From Streptococcus cuniculi (GTDB lineage: Bacteria > Bacillota > Bacilli > Lactobacillales > Streptococcaceae), in NCBI RefSeq assembly GCF_001921845.1, contig NZ_MSJM01000001.1:276437-340436 (forward strand): a stretch of DNA of 64,000 nucleotides, read 5' to 3'. Within the stretch, counting starts at the first letter, position 1; each line of letters opens with the position of its first letter. A program made the translations under genes and the position numbers. Positions 1 through 10,028 of the stretch are shown piece after piece. The notes under the pieces were generated by a model that was not told where the DNA came from, did not search any database, and saw only the letters and a list, made by a program, of their open reading frames with translations.

Positions 1-78
1 AATATAATTATTCACTCTTCATTATACCATACAATATTCAAAAATGGTGATAGAAAAGCTTTTTTCTGTTATTTTTTT

Positions 79-1101
79 CTATTTTGCATAGCTAAATGCA
101 CCGACCTCCATGTCAACGACACTAGGGACAGAAAGCTGCTTGGCTATATTAGGGTAGTAGGGGAGTTTTGTGTCAATTTCACTGAGGGGGATGAGCAGGG
201 CGTTCCCATCGCGCATGGTCATCGTCAGTAAGTCCGTGGTTACCTTGCTTGGGGTCAAATCGATACTCTCTATGTTACTGACTATTCCGGCATCAATCGT
301 TGCTAATTGTAGCGCAAGTTCCTTAACCAAATCTTTATTTGCTAAGTTAATTAGGGTGTGTTGCGCTGGCAATCCCTCTAGCGGCATGGCTGTTTCAGAA
401 ATATTTCCACTCGATAGTACCAAGCGGTATCCATCCTTATCTTTTAGATAGCCAACTTCCGTGAATTCTTCGACATGAATCGTGAAACGGTTAGGAAATT
501 GGAAGGTCATCTTATCTGATTTGACAACGTTGCTGCTGTTTTTGATGTTGTCTTCAATAGTTTTGGTCTCAAGTAAAGTTGTCAAGGCGTAGTCTTTGCT
601 CGAAATTCTGCTGTAACGAAGGACAGTTTCCGTATCGATACGCTGATTTCCAACAACCTCAATTTTCTTTTCTTTACTCAAAGGGCTGATGAAATAGACC
701 GCCAGCAAGATTCCCATGATGGCTACTGCAATAATTGGACTGGCTTGTAAGAGGGCCTTGCGGGGAATCGGAGCGCGCGTCACTACTGGCTTTACTTCTA
801 GCTCCTGTGAAGACTGGATGCTGTTTGCATCCTTCACCTTCTTGGTTTTCACTTTCTGACTCAACTTAGGGGAACGAGCCGGTTTTTTTTCTTCTGACTT
901 TGCTTCCTCTTGTTCTGATTCTGTCTCTTGTTGGCTCGCCAAATAAGCCTGATGCCGTTCCTTCCATTGAGCAAGAAAATCGCTTTCTGCTTCTGGTTCC
1001 GTCTCGGTCTCAGGTGCTTGTTCTTCTACTTGGCTTTCCGCTTCTTCTTGTAGGTCTTGCGGGTCCTGTGTGACTTCTTCCAAGGAGTCCTTTTCCGTCA
1101 T
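79..1101 (-). CDS. divIB: Cell division protein DivIB/FtsQ
   Basis: A 340-residue bitopic division protein of the FtsQ/DivIB family, which works with FtsL and DivIC in the septal wall machinery. Residues 1-110 are a very acidic, low-complexity cytoplasmic tail rich in Glu and Gln. One membrane segment lies at about 117-138. A POTRA-type domain begins near 141 (KKIEVVGNQRIDTETVL) and is followed by the beta domain with NRFTIHVEEF. It starts 1 bp after the murG stop, so it is the last gene of a murD-murG-divIB operon here. The long acidic tail is typical of streptococcal DivIB. The identification is secure. Confidence 0.93.
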   Translation of the reverse strand: MTEKDSLEEVTQDPQDLQEEAESQVEEQAPETETEPEAESDFLAQWKERHQAYLASQQETESEQEEAKSEEKKPARSPKLSQKVKTKKVKDANSIQSSQELEVKPVVTRAPIPRKALLQASPIIAVAIMGILLAVYFISPLSKEKKIEVVGNQRIDTETVLRYSRISSKDYALTTLLETKTIEDNIKNSSNVVKSDKMTFQFPNRFTIHVEEFTEVGYLKDKDGYRLVLSSGNISETAMPLEGLPAQHTLINLANKDLVKELALQLATIDAGIVSNIESIDLTPSKVTTDLLTMTMRDGNALLIPLSEIDTKLPYYPNIAKQLSVPSVVDMEVGAFSYAK

Positions 1102-1102
1102 T

Positions 1103-2170
1103 CTACGCCTTTCTTTCTATATCTTCTTTCAGCAATTGATAAAAATGATCCAGTGTTTGAATCTCTGTCGAATGCGCCATGTTCTCGATATAGCCTTCTT
1201 TTTCTGCCAATAACTGCTCTACTGTTGCCACTAAAGTATCAAAGGTGAGCTCGTCTTCATCTAACTGCTTGGCATAGCCCTTTTCTTCAAAATAGCGGGC
1301 ATTTTCCAACTGATCGCCACGGCTGGCCTTGCGACCTAGAGGAACAATCAGGTGCAGTTTTTGCATAGCGACCAGCTCAAAAATTGTATTGGAGCCACCG
1401 CGAGTGATGACTACATCGGCCTCATTCATCAAGGGTTGATACAAGTCTGTCACGTAATCTACTCGGTATAGTCTCGGCGATAAGTGATTGAGACTACTAT
1501 CACCTGTTAGATTGATGATATTAAACCGCTCCGTCAATGCTGTTTGATGCTGACTAATCAGGTCATTAAAGACCTTAGCCCCACCTGATCCACCCACAAA
1601 GAGCAGGGTTGGCAGATGCTCATCCAACTGGCTCATGATTTCTGGTAGCTGAATCGGAGTGACATTTTTTGCTGTTGCGACTTTTGTCACGGCACCCACA
1701 TGCTTGACTTTTGCTAACTCACTACTTTGCTCAAAGGTGCTGTACATGGTGGTCGCAAATTTGTAGGCGATTTTATTGGCCAAGCCCATGGACAAGTCTG
1801 ACTCATGGATAAAAACAGGAATGCCCAATACACGTGAGGCAATAACAGGTGGCACTGACACAAAACCACCCTTTGAAAAGAGGGCTTGTGGGCGGATAGA
1901 CAATAAAATAGCAATCGATTGGACAATGCCCCAAACTACCTTAAAAACATCTAGGAGATTTTGCCAGGAAAAATAACGGCGCAATTTCCCCGTTGCAATC
2001 CCGTGAAACTGAACATCTAGCCCTGACTGGACGAGTTGCTGGTATTCAATTCCCTTGCGGTCCCCGATATAGTGCACTTCCCAGCCGTCCTTGAGAAATC
2101 GTGGAATCAACAGGAGGTTCAGCGTTACATGACCGACTGTCCCACCCCCTGTAAAGACTATTTTTTTCAT
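1103..2170 (-). CDS. murG: UDP-GlcNAc:undecaprenyl-PP-MurNAc-pentapeptide GlcNAc transferase MurG
   Basis: A GT28 glycosyltransferase of 355 residues that adds GlcNAc to lipid I to form lipid II on the inner membrane face. The N-terminal glycine loop ([10 protein letters not shown], residues 6-15) and the nucleotide-sugar signature in the C-terminal domain (GGSGGAKVF near 193, [11 protein letters not shown] near 256) are intact. The length matches the family. It lies 3 bp after murD and 1 bp before divIB, so the three wall and division genes are one tight transcription unit. Confidence 0.96.
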   Translation of the reverse strand: MKKIVFTGGGTVGHVTLNLLLIPRFLKDGWEVHYIGDRKGIEYQQLVQSGLDVQFHGIATGKLRRYFSWQNLLDVFKVVWGIVQSIAILLSIRPQALFSKGGFVSVPPVIASRVLGIPVFIHESDLSMGLANKIAYKFATTMYSTFEQSSELAKVKHVGAVTKVATAKNVTPIQLPEIMSQLDEHLPTLLFVGGSGGAKVFNDLISQHQTALTERFNIINLTGDSSLNHLSPRLYRVDYVTDLYQPLMNEADVVITRGGSNTIFELVAMQKLHLIVPLGRKASRGDQLENARYFEEKGYAKQLDEDELTFDTLVATVEQLLAEKEGYIENMAHSTEIQTLDHFYQLLKEDIERKA

Positions 2171-2173
2171 ATA

Positions 2174-3532
2174 CTACTTATTTCCCTTCAATTCCTCGAT
2201 AGTCTTGAGAAAGCTATCGCCGCGTACCTCAAAGTTGACATACATATCCCAGCTGGCATTGGCAGGGCTGAGAAGGACCGTATCCCCTGTCTCTGCTAAT
2301 TGATACGCTTTTTTCGTTGCATCAGCTACATCTTGGGCATCTGTATACGATACTCCAGCCTTATCCGCTGCACGTTTCACACGAGGAGCAGACTCGCCCA
2401 GAATAACCATGTGTTTTAAGCCTACTAAATCTGGCACTAACTCATCAAATTCATTGCCACGATCAAGTCCACCTGCAATCAAGATGACCTTGCTATTATC
2501 AAAACCAGACAGGGCTTTTTGGGTCGCCAAGATATTGGTTGACTTGCTGTCATTGTAGAAGGTCACGCCATTGATTTGTCCTGCATGTTGCAGACGGTGC
2601 TTAACTCCGCCAAAGGTTGACAGGGCTTCATGGATAGCTTGATTATCAACGCCCATCACCTTTGCAACGGCAATCGTCGCAAGCGCATTTTCAATATTGT
2701 GGCTACCTGGTACACCGATGTCGCTTGCTGCCATGATGCGCTCTCCCTTAAAGTAGAGCTGACCGTCTAAAAGATAGGCTCCGTCAACTATTTCTTGTGT
2801 CGAAACAGGTATCACTTGGGCCTTGGTCTTGCTAGCCAATGAGGCTGCAATTTCCTGGTTCATATTAAGAATAACCATGTCGTCTGCTGTCATCTGCTCT
2901 TGAATCCGCCACTTGGCTGCCACGTATTCCTCAAAAGAGCCATGGTAGTCGATGTGGGTCGGCATCAGATTGGTGATGACTGCGATATGAGGACGAAACT
3001 CTTTTGTTCCCATGAGTTGGAAAGAGGACAATTCCATGACGAGGACGTCCTCTTTAGTCGCTTCTTGGGCAACAGATGAGGCAGGAAAACCGATATTGCC
3101 ACAGAGTTTAGCTGATTTTTGACCTTGATTGAGGACTTCTGCAATCATGGTTGTGGTGGTTGTTTTCCCATTTGATCCCGTAATCCCGATAATCGGCGCT
3201 TCAGAAACAAGATAAGCCAACTCCACCTCTGTCCAGACAGGAATGCCTCTTTGAAGTGCTTTTTCGACCATAGGATTGTCATAGCGAATTCCTGGATTTT
3301 TCACTAGAAGGGCAAAGTCTTCATCTAATAATTCCAAGGGATGACTACCGCATATCACACGAATTCCTGCTTCTAAGAGAGATTGGGCTGTTGGATTTTC
3401 GTCAAACGGTTTCCCGTCATTGACTGTGACAATTGCACCTAATTTGTCCAACAGACGCGCTGCAGCCTCACCAGATTTGGCAAGCCCTAGAACCAATACT
3501 TTTGTATTTTCAAATTGTTTTACCTGATTCAT
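2174..3532 (-). CDS. murD: UDP-N-acetylmuramoylalanine--D-glutamate ligase MurD
   Basis: A cytoplasmic ATP-dependent ligase that adds D-glutamate to UDP-MurNAc-L-Ala. The protein has 452 residues, normal for MurD. A Rossmann-type N-terminus ([18 protein letters not shown]) is followed by the Mur ligase P-loop [14 protein letters not shown] near residue 115 and the conserved YNDSKSTN segment of the third domain. It is the first gene of the murD-murG-divIB run. The upstream 118 bp separate it from the next operon and hold that operon's terminator. Confidence 0.96.
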   Translation of the reverse strand: MNQVKQFENTKVLVLGLAKSGEAAARLLDKLGAIVTVNDGKPFDENPTAQSLLEAGIRVICGSHPLELLDEDFALLVKNPGIRYDNPMVEKALQRGIPVWTEVELAYLVSEAPIIGITGSNGKTTTTTMIAEVLNQGQKSAKLCGNIGFPASSVAQEATKEDVLVMELSSFQLMGTKEFRPHIAVITNLMPTHIDYHGSFEEYVAAKWRIQEQMTADDMVILNMNQEIAASLASKTKAQVIPVSTQEIVDGAYLLDGQLYFKGERIMAASDIGVPGSHNIENALATIAVAKVMGVDNQAIHEALSTFGGVKHRLQHAGQINGVTFYNDSKSTNILATQKALSGFDNSKVILIAGGLDRGNEFDELVPDLVGLKHMVILGESAPRVKRAADKAGVSYTDAQDVADATKKAYQLAETGDTVLLSPANASWDMYVNFEVRGDSFLKTIEELKGNK

Positions 3533-3610
3533 CTTGGTACCATACTTTCTATTCCTAGCCTATCTATTTTACCTTGAATGCGCTCCTTTTTCAAGCGAAA
3601 GCGGAAAAGA

Positions 3611-3644
3611 AATAGAGTAGAACCAAAATGGATTCTACTCTATT
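3611..3644 (-). terminator. Rho-independent terminator after typA operon
   Basis: Inverted repeat AATAGAGTAGAA/TTCTACTCTATT with a short loop. On the minus strand it is followed by a T-rich stretch, just downstream of the small membrane protein gene that follows typA. Confidence 0.7.
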
Positions 3645-3650
3645 ATGTAT

Positions 3651-3932
3651 TCACCGATAACGATAGGGTCTTCTCTTTGGACGCAGTGTTTTTCTCGGTT
3701 TATCCAAGAAATAGATATCGCGCATAGCCCATAGTCCAACCACGACCATTCCGATAACGAGCCACATCTCTGGCGGAGATTGCAACACTTTCAAAAGGCC
3801 CAGCAGCAAGGCAATCAAGAGCCCAACCACAATAAAGACGGCCGCCACCACATTCATGGTGCCCTTGATATTGCTCGGTGCGGCGAAAATGTAGAATAGT
3901 ACCAACATAATGGCAACAATCAGATAAAACAT
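3651..3932 (-). CDS. Small DUF3165-like membrane protein
   Basis: A 93-residue protein with three hydrophobic stretches (about 1-18, 25-50, 55-72) and a very basic tail (RKTLRPKRRPYRYR). It starts 4 bp after the typA stop and is surely co-transcribed with it. Streptococci commonly carry a DUF3165 protein directly after typA, and this one fits that description. The positive tail suggests it faces the cytoplasm. Function unknown. Confidence 0.75.
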   Translation of the reverse strand: MFYLIVAIMLVLFYIFAAPSNIKGTMNVVAAVFIVVGLLIALLLGLLKVLQSPPEMWLVIGMVVVGLWAMRDIYFLDKPRKTLRPKRRPYRYR

Positions 3933-3936
3933 AGGC

Positions 3937-5787
3937 TTAGCCCTCTTCGGCTGCTAATTTTTTCTTCTTAGCGGCTTTGTCACGTTCCGCTTTATTTAAA
4001 ATTTGTTTACGTAGACGGATAGATTCTGGTGTGACTTCCATGTACTCATCGTCGTTCAAGAATTCAAGTGATTCTTCCAAGGTCAAGATACGCGGTGTTT
4101 TGATAACAGCTGTTTGGTCCTTGGTCGCCGAGCGGACATTGGTCATGGCTTTTGCTGTCGTGATATTAACTGTCAAGTCATTTTCACGAGAATTTTCCCC
4201 GATAATCATTCCTTCGTAGACTTCTGTACCTGGGTTAACAAAAATCGTACCACGTTCTTCAATCCGCATAATGGAGTAAGTCGTTGCTTTTCCTGCATCA
4301 ATCGAAACCAAGGCACCGCGGTGACGGCCACCAATTTCACCTGGAACGACTGGAAGGTATTGGTCAAAGGTATGGTTCATGATTCCATATCCGCGGGTCA
4401 TTGAAAGGAACTCTGTTGAATAGCCAATCAAACCACGAGCTGGCACAAGGAAGACCAAACGAGTTTGACCATTTCCTGTCGCCTGCATATCAAGCATTTC
4501 ACCCTTGCGTTCAGAAAGACTTTGGATAACAGATCCTTGGTACTCTTCAGGAGTGTCGATTTGCACGCGCTCAAACGGCTCCATTTTCACGCCGTCCACT
4601 TCCTTGATGATAACTTCTGGACGTGATACTTGAAGCTCATAGCCTTCACGACGCATGGTTTCAATCAAGATAGACAAGTGCAACTCACCGCGGCCTGATA
4701 CCGTCCATTTATCTGGTGAGTCTGTTGCGTCAACCCGAAGCGATACGTCTGTTTGCAACTCTGCTAAAAGACGCTCTTCGACCTTACGAGAGGTAATCCA
4801 TTTTCCTTCACGACCTGCAAATGGTGAGTTATTCACAAGGAAGGTCATTTGAAGGGTTGGCTCGTCAATACGAAGTACTGGTAGTGGCTCAATCGCATCT
4901 GTAGGCGTAACGGTTTCTCCAACGAAGATGTCTTCCATACCAGAAACGGCGATCAAGTCTCCTGCTTTTGCTTCTTGGATTTCCTTGCGTTCAAGACCAA
5001 AGAAACCAAAGAGTTTTGTCACGCGGAAGTTTTTCGTTGTGCCGTCTAATTTTGAAAGGGTTACTTGGTCACCAACTTTCACCGTTCCACGGAATACGCG
5101 TCCGATACCGATACGGCCGACGAAATCATTGTAGTCTAAAAGTGACACTTGGAATTGCAAGGGCTCGTCTGAATTGTCCACTGGAGCCGGGATATGCTCG
5201 ATAATGGTGTCAAAGATTGGTGCCATGGTTTCTTCTTGGTCTGCTGGATTGTCAGAAAGAGAAGAAGTTCCGTTAATGGCTGATGCGTAGACTACTGGGA
5301 ATTCTAACTGGTCATCATCTGCACCTAACTCGATAAAGAGTTCCAAGACCTCGTCCACCACTTCTGCTGGTCGAGCAGATGGTTTGTCGATTTTGTTAAC
5401 CACAACGATTGGGGTCAAGTTTTGCTCCAGCGCTTTTTTCAATACAAAGCGCGTCTGCGGCATGGTCCCTTCATAGGCGTCGACAACAAGGACAACCCCA
5501 TCAACCATTTTCATAATCCGCTCGACTTCTCCACCGAAGTCCGCGTGCCCTGGCGTATCCATGATGTTAATCCGAGTGCCGTTATAAGCAACTGCTGTAT
5601 TTTTTGCAAGAATGGTAATTCCACGCTCTTTTTCAATATCGTTTGAATCCATCGCGCGCTCATCCAACTGTGTACGCTCATCAAGCGTTTGAGATTGTTT
5701 TAACAACTCGTCGACCAAGGTTGTTTTCCCGTGGTCAACGTGAGCGATGATCGCGACATTACGAATATCATTTCTTAAATTTGTCAT
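3937..5787 (-). CDS. typA: Ribosome-associated GTPase TypA/BipA
   Basis: A translational GTPase of 616 residues related to EF-G, linked to ribosome assembly and stress growth. All G motifs are visible: G1 [10 protein letters not shown] (about 15-24), the TPGHADF loop for G3, and NKID for G4. The BipA-specific C-terminal part follows, with the basic end [13 protein letters not shown]. It heads a two-gene unit with the DUF3165-like gene. The start is preceded by GGCAGATATG context and an extended -10 at 5821-5829. Confidence 0.97.
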   Translation of the reverse strand: MTNLRNDIRNVAIIAHVDHGKTTLVDELLKQSQTLDERTQLDERAMDSNDIEKERGITILAKNTAVAYNGTRINIMDTPGHADFGGEVERIMKMVDGVVLVVDAYEGTMPQTRFVLKKALEQNLTPIVVVNKIDKPSARPAEVVDEVLELFIELGADDDQLEFPVVYASAINGTSSLSDNPADQEETMAPIFDTIIEHIPAPVDNSDEPLQFQVSLLDYNDFVGRIGIGRVFRGTVKVGDQVTLSKLDGTTKNFRVTKLFGFFGLERKEIQEAKAGDLIAVSGMEDIFVGETVTPTDAIEPLPVLRIDEPTLQMTFLVNNSPFAGREGKWITSRKVEERLLAELQTDVSLRVDATDSPDKWTVSGRGELHLSILIETMRREGYELQVSRPEVIIKEVDGVKMEPFERVQIDTPEEYQGSVIQSLSERKGEMLDMQATGNGQTRLVFLVPARGLIGYSTEFLSMTRGYGIMNHTFDQYLPVVPGEIGGRHRGALVSIDAGKATTYSIMRIEERGTIFVNPGTEVYEGMIIGENSRENDLTVNITTAKAMTNVRSATKDQTAVIKTPRILTLEESLEFLNDDEYMEVTPESIRLRKQILNKAERDKAAKKKKLAAEEG

Positions 5788-5820
5788 ATCTGCCTCTACT
5801 TTGTTTAGTTTAACTAAAAA

Positions 5821-5829
5821 AGTATATCA
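5821..5829 (-). promoter_or_regulatory. Extended -10 element for typA
   Basis: TGATATACT on the minus strand, 34 bp before the typA start. No good -35 is visible, which is tolerable for an extended -10 promoter. Confidence 0.45.
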
Positions 5830-5953
5830 CATATCTCCACAAAAAGCACCGATAAGCTGATTGTAAATGTTTTCAGATAGGGATTTGAAAATATTACATC
5901 CATTCCTGTCTTCTTTCGCGGTTTGGAAAACGCTTTTATTCGGTTTGTTTTTA

Positions 5954-5962
5954 TGCTATACT
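5954..5962 (+). promoter_or_regulatory. Extended -10 element for the secreted repeat protein
   Basis: TGCTATACT lies 37 bp before the start codon. A strong ribosome binding site, AGAGGAG, lies a few bases before ATG 5999. Confidence 0.5.
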
Positions 5963-5998
5963 AATCTCATAAATCAATAAAGAAAAGAGGAGAACCTG

Positions 5999-6682
5999 AT
6001 GAAAAAGAAACTGTCTTTATTGCTCGTTGCAGCCTGTAGTACCCTTGCACTCTTTGGTTTTACTCATGTAAAAGCAGATACTCCTATCTATCGTCTTTAT
6101 AACCGTACGAATGGGGAGCATCTCTATACGACATCTGCAAATGAGAAAGATGTCTTATTTAAACAACATGGTTGGGGATATGAAGGCATTGCCTGGAATG
6201 CTCCTGATGCTGGAACTCCTGTTTATCGCCTTTACAACGCTGGTTTACAAAACCATCTCTATACTTCAGATGTCAATGAAGTACAGACCCTAATCCGTAA
6301 GCATGGTTGGACTGCTGATAATAATGGTCAGCCCGTCTTTTACTCTGGTGGTTCTGTGCCAATCTACCGGGTCTACAACTTTAAATTAAGAGGCCTACAC
6401 CATTGGACAACTGATGCGAATGAGTATTCTATCCTCCCGAGACATGGCTGGCAACAAGAAGGCGTTAAGTTCTACGCCAATTCCTTAGGAGCACCAATCC
6501 AAACTCAATATGCTACACCAGCACCAACGCCAAAACGACCAAGTGCAGGAACAGGGGCAAACGCGTCTCACTATCCAAATTGTGCAGCAGTCAGAGCCGC
6601 TGGCAAAGCACCTATTTATAGAGGTCAACCCGGTTATGGACCCCATCTAGATCGAGACGGAGACGGTGTTGCCTGCGAGTGA
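5999..6682 (+). CDS. Secreted protein with three DUF5648-like repeats and a C-terminal Excalibur domain
   Basis: A 227-residue exported protein. Residues 1-26 are a Sec signal peptide ending VKA|D. Three tandem units of about 42 residues follow, each beginning P-[IV]-Y-R-[LV]-Y-N and carrying a conserved LYT/HWT..ANE and HGW core. These are typical of the DUF5648 repeat found in secreted Firmicute proteins. After an Ala/Pro/Thr linker comes a 36-residue Excalibur calcium-binding module with the DxDxDG signature DRDGDGVACE and paired cysteines (NCAAVRAAG...ACE). No sortase motif or membrane anchor is present, so it is probably released or bound non-covalently to the surface. The gene is monocistronic, with its own promoter and terminator. 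The ligand is unknown. Confidence 0.85.
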   Translation: MKKKLSLLLVAACSTLALFGFTHVKADTPIYRLYNRTNGEHLYTTSANEKDVLFKQHGWGYEGIAWNAPDAGTPVYRLYNAGLQNHLYTSDVNEVQTLIRKHGWTADNNGQPVFYSGGSVPIYRVYNFKLRGLHHWTTDANEYSILPRHGWQQEGVKFYANSLGAPIQTQYATPAPTPKRPSAGTGANASHYPNCAAVRAAGKAPIYRGQPGYGPHLDRDGDGVACE

Positions 6683-6737
6683 GATTAATGGTTGAGCAAA
6701 ATAATCTGAAATAAAGGAAGACTAGAAACCTTAACAG

Positions 6738-6770
6738 CCATCAGTATAAACTGGTGGTTTTCTTGTTTTT
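6738..6770 (+). terminator. Terminator of the secreted repeat protein gene
   Basis: Stem CCATCAGT/ACTGGTGG with an ATAA loop, followed by a T-rich run. Confidence 0.75.
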
Positions 6771-6862
6771 CTCTTCAAAAACTAAACCAGTTTCTGCCTT
6801 CAGAAATCAACAAGCACTCCTCTGAATATCAACACCTAAACTGTTTAGCTTATACAAAAAAT

Positions 6863-6895
6863 AAGAGGAAAGGATTGTTTCATCCCTACCTCTTT
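6863..6895 (-). terminator. Terminator of asnA
   Basis: On the minus strand the stem AAGAGG(TA)GGGAT / ATCC(TTT)CCTCTT is followed by ATTTTTTG, directly after the asnA stop. Confidence 0.65.
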
Positions 6896-6905
6896 TATAC
6901 TAGTC

Positions 6906-7898
6906 TTACAATATATTCTCAAACGTATCGCGGACATCTTGTGGCCAGACGCTGGATTGGACCTCGCCGATGTGTTTTTTGCGGAGCAAGAACATGGCAA
7001 GACGCGATTGCCCGATACCGCCACCGATAGTGAGGGGAAAGAGACCATTTAATAATGCTTTATGCCATTCAAATTCCAGTCTGTCTTCGTCGCCTGTAAT
7101 CGCAACTTGGCGCTTCAGCGCTTCTTCATCCACCCGAATGCCCATAGAAGATAGTTCAAAAGCAGATTGCAACTGCTCATTCCAAACCAGAATGTCTCCA
7201 TTTAGCCCCTTGTAGCCATTTTCAGATGGTGTCGTCCAGTCATCGTAGTCAGGTGCTCTGCCGTCATGTGGTTTGCCATCTGGCAACTCTCCACCAATTC
7301 CAATCAGGAAAACAGCTCCGTATTCTTTTGCAATGGCATTTTCCCGCTCTTTTGGTGTCAAGCCTGGATAGCGCTCTGCCAATTCTTCCGAATGGATAAA
7401 GGTAATTTGCTTAGGCAAGACTGCGTCAATATCATAGCGAGCTTCCACAGCTAATTCTGTCAGCCGAATGGCCTTATAAATCAACTCCACCGTCTCTTTC
7501 AAATAAGCGAGGTTGCGTCTGCCGTCTGGAATGACTTTCTCCCAGTCCCACTGGTCTACGTAGACCGAGTGAATGGGATCAAGCGAGTCTTCATCTGGCC
7601 GAAGAGCCTTCATGTGGACAAATAGACCTTCCCCTTCATTAAAGCCAAAGCGAGCCAAGGTATGGCGCTTCCATTTGGCCAAGGAATGAACGACTTCATA
7701 GGTCGCATCTGGAATCAATTTGACATTGACGGTTACCGCATTTTCAACCCCTGATAGGTTGTCCTGCATCCCGTCACCGACACGGCTCAAAATCGGGCCC
7801 TGTACTTCGACAATTTCCAACTTGTCCTTTAGATATTGGGTAAAGGTGTTTTTGACAAAGGAAATCTCTTCTTGTTGGTGGATAAAACTCTTCTTCAT
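6906..7898 (-). CDS. asnA: Aspartate--ammonia ligase (asparagine synthetase A)
   Basis: An ammonia-dependent asparagine synthetase of 330 residues, related to class II aminoacyl-tRNA synthetases. It makes asparagine from aspartate, ammonia and ATP in the cytosol. Recognisable stretches are the N-terminal [19 protein letters not shown], the central [12 protein letters not shown] segment, and the class II motif 3-like end [14 protein letters not shown]. The length and ends match the family. It stands alone between hairpins, which fits a single-gene unit. Confidence 0.97.
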   Translation of the reverse strand: MKKSFIHQQEEISFVKNTFTQYLKDKLEIVEVQGPILSRVGDGMQDNLSGVENAVTVNVKLIPDATYEVVHSLAKWKRHTLARFGFNEGEGLFVHMKALRPDEDSLDPIHSVYVDQWDWEKVIPDGRRNLAYLKETVELIYKAIRLTELAVEARYDIDAVLPKQITFIHSEELAERYPGLTPKERENAIAKEYGAVFLIGIGGELPDGKPHDGRAPDYDDWTTPSENGYKGLNGDILVWNEQLQSAFELSSMGIRVDEEALKRQVAITGDEDRLEFEWHKALLNGLFPLTIGGGIGQSRLAMFLLRKKHIGEVQSSVWPQDVRDTFENIL

Positions 7899-8002
7899 AC
7901 TCCATAACCTCCAAAACTATATTCCTATTATAGCCTTTTTAGTGGATATGTAAAGTGAAATATTAAATTTTCTGATAATTTTATACTCCTAGGCCATTAG
8001 CC

Positions 8003-9040
8003 TTACAGCAAGGTTTCAAGAGCCTGGCGGCATTCTGGTGTGGCAAGCCGAGGACCACGCACTGCTTTCACTCCTAAACGCTTCATCTGCGACAGGGGAA
8101 AATCGCTATCTGCCAACTCTTTCAAGACCTCCAGCTGCATGTATTGTCTATCGCTTTCAGCAATATTAGCCTTGGTCACGCGACAGAGATAGCGAATGGC
8201 CTGAATCGGTGCGGTCATATAAATACAGACCATATCGCCTGCCTTGATTTTGGGCTTTTGGCTCCAGAGAATCTCGCCCTTGCTCCGTAATTCGGTATCA
8301 ATATCATAGAGTTTGGGATTGGCTGGGATAAGCCAGCAACAAGGACCAGATGAAAGTTGCGTCGCTTTCGGAGCGACCAAATCGCGGCTCTTACTGACGA
8401 GGGCAAACAAGACCTCATCTGCTAAACTGCCGTCCAGGCTAATCGAAACCCAAGTTTTCTTAGACATGTGGTAGGCAGGATAAATGCCTGCTGTTGAAAG
8501 CAAATTCTTCATCTGCCCAGCTTCTACTTTGACATTGATAATTTCGACTATTCCTGCTTTGTCTGCCACTCCCAAGGCTGTCCACGGCACTTGGGTCACC
8601 AAGCCGTACCATTTTTGATTGGTAGCATGGCGCAGGGTGGCGATGTCTGGCGCCTTGGTAAAGGGATAATCAGGAACTTCTTGAAACTGTTCCTTTACAT
8701 AGCGAACCAAGCGGTTGCCTTGGGCGGATTGAAAGGTTTCTTCTTCGGTACAATGCTGCACCAAGTGGTGCAGAATCTCCGCATAACGCTCTCGTACTTC
8801 TCCTACAAAGGCCCCGACCGCACGCTGAATGCGAAAGGCATGGTATTCTTCATCCATATCCAAGTCCCAGATTTGGGCAGAGGCCTGATTTGGCAATTCT
8901 ACCCGAATCCGCGCTTCAAAATGGCCATCCATAAAGGGCTGACAAAAGCGCCAAACCCCATTTTCTTCCTCAAAACCATAGGCCAAGAGGCGGTCTTTCT
9001 GCCAGATTTTATCCTTGAAAAACGAGTCTTCAAACAACAT
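8003..9040 (-). CDS. MmcQ/YjbR-like protein with an EVE-like C-terminal domain
   Basis: About 345 residues from the start MLFEDSFFKD, chosen because AAAGGAGG sits five bases upstream. A longer frame reaching 9088 has no such site. The middle part (PAYHMSKKTWVSISLDGS..DEVLFALVSKSRDLV) has the MmcQ/YjbR hallmark, a double-wing DNA-binding-like fold of unknown role. The last 120 residues (CCWLIPANPKLYDIDTEL...GDMVCIYMTAPIQAIRYLCRV) resemble EVE/PUA-like domains, which bind modified bases. The gene begins in the terminator region of the Tat operon, so it may be read partly by read-through. The domain assignments are from motif recall and the function is not known. Confidence 0.65.
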   Translation of the reverse strand: MLFEDSFFKDKIWQKDRLLAYGFEEENGVWRFCQPFMDGHFEARIRVELPNQASAQIWDLDMDEEYHAFRIQRAVGAFVGEVRERYAEILHHLVQHCTEEETFQSAQGNRLVRYVKEQFQEVPDYPFTKAPDIATLRHATNQKWYGLVTQVPWTALGVADKAGIVEIINVKVEAGQMKNLLSTAGIYPAYHMSKKTWVSISLDGSLADEVLFALVSKSRDLVAPKATQLSSGPCCWLIPANPKLYDIDTELRSKGEILWSQKPKIKAGDMVCIYMTAPIQAIRYLCRVTKANIAESDRQYMQLEVLKELADSDFPLSQMKRLGVKAVRGPRLATPECRQALETLL

Positions 9041-9062
9041 TGCTTCCTCCTTTACCCTGTTT

Positions 9063-9103
9063 AAAAAAAAGTGTGGAAATCGATTCATCGACCTTCCCCA
9101 CTC
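9063..9103 (-). terminator. Terminator of the efe-tat operon
   Basis: On the minus strand, a nested stem AGTGgGGAA..TCGAT-ga-ATCGA..TTCCaCACT is followed by eight Ts. Confidence 0.75.
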
Positions 9104-9127
9104 TTTTCATTTCTCTCTAAATCCGCA

Positions 9128-9307
9128 CTAGTTCGCTACGTCATCCTTGTCTTTTTGCTCTCCTTGATCCATGGCTTTTTTAAAAGATGAAATCATTTTG
9201 CCGATGGATTCGCCCAACTCTGGCAGGCGTTTTGGTCCAAAAATCAAGAGGGCACCCAAGACTAAGATAATCATTCCTGGTGCTCCAATATCGCGTAAGA
9301 TTCCCAT
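9128..9307 (-). CDS. tatA: Twin-arginine translocase subunit TatA
   Basis: A 59-residue TatA from the start MGILRDIGAPG, preceded by AGGAGAACCTGAT. It has one membrane helix (MIILVLGALLIFGPKRLPELG, the conserved FGPKRLPELG hinge), an amphipathic helix (ESIGKMISSFKKAM) and a short charged tail. It forms the translocation pore with TatC. The gene starts 1 bp after the tatC stop. Upstream in-frame codons overlap tatC and lack a ribosome binding site. Confidence 0.95.
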   Translation of the reverse strand: MGILRDIGAPGMIILVLGALLIFGPKRLPELGESIGKMISSFKKAMDQGEQKDKDDVAN

Positions 9308-9308
9308 A

Positions 9309-10028
9309 TCAGGTTCTCCTTTTTTCTTTTCTTCGGTAGAGCCACTTGCTAAGCGCCACACTCACTTCATAGATGAGAATGAGCGGCACCGTCATGGCTA
9401 AATCACTGGTAAAATCAGCTGGAGTAATGACCACGGCCATCACCAGCAAACTAAAGTAGGCATGTCTTCTATATTGTACCAAAAATCGCGGGCTAAGGAT
9501 ACCGATGGAGGTCAAAAAAGCAACCAAGACAGGAATTTCAAAGACAACAGCCATCGGGATGGTCGTATGCAGCAAGAAAGCCAGATAATTTTGCGCGGTT
9601 AACTGGGTATCAAAGAGCCCTTCGCCAAAGGACAAGAGCACCTGTAAAAGGGCTGGACTGACCAGATAAAAGCCAAACAGCAGCCCCGCTACAAAGCAGA
9701 GAAAAACCGCGGGAATATACCAAAATACGCTTCTTGCTTCTGCCTTTTCAAGGGCTGGTACAACAAAAGCCCAGACTTGATAGGTCAAAAAAGGCAGGGT
9801 CAAGGTAAAGGCCACAAGGCTCGCCAAATTGATATAAATCCACAGAATGTCATTTGGCCCCAAGACAATCAATTTTTGGGAAAATCCCTGCGTTAAAAAC
9901 TGATAGATGCTACTTGAAAAATAGAGACTGACCAAAAAACTGAGGAAGAAAAAGGAAACAGTCCAGATAAATCGGCTCCGAAATTCAGTCAAGTGCTCCA
10001 CAATGGTCAATTCTTGCTTAGTCTTCAT
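9309..10028 (-). CDS. tatC: Twin-arginine translocase subunit TatC
   Basis: A 239-residue, six-helix receptor for twin-arginine signal peptides. The N-terminus ELTIVEHLTEFRSRF carries the conserved HL.E.R signature and the cytoplasmic loop before helix 2. Later segments (LSFGEGLFDTQLTAQNYLAF; TTIPMAVVFEIPVLVAFL) match the family. It overlaps the efeU end by 11 bp and is followed at once by tatA. This is a minimal TatA-TatC system, with no TatB. Confidence 0.96.
   Translation of the reverse strand: MKTKQELTIVEHLTEFRSRFIWTVSFFFLSFLVSLYFSSSIYQFLTQGFSQKLIVLGPNDILWIYINLASLVAFTLTLPFLTYQVWAFVVPALEKAEARSVFWYIPAVFLCFVAGLLFGFYLVSPALLQVLLSFGEGLFDTQLTAQNYLAFLLHTTIPMAVVFEIPVLVAFLTSIGILSPRFLVQYRRHAYFSLLVMAVVITPADFTSDLAMTVPLILIYEVSVALSKWLYRRKEKRRT

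Noticed and set aside
1..78. Terminator or regulatory site at the window start
   Set aside because: Only weak AT-rich symmetry (AGAAAAGCTTTTTTCT). The divIB downstream gene lies outside the window, so no call is made.
8591..9064. A 157-residue plus-strand frame
   Set aside because: Antisense to the YjbR/EVE-like gene, with no start signal.
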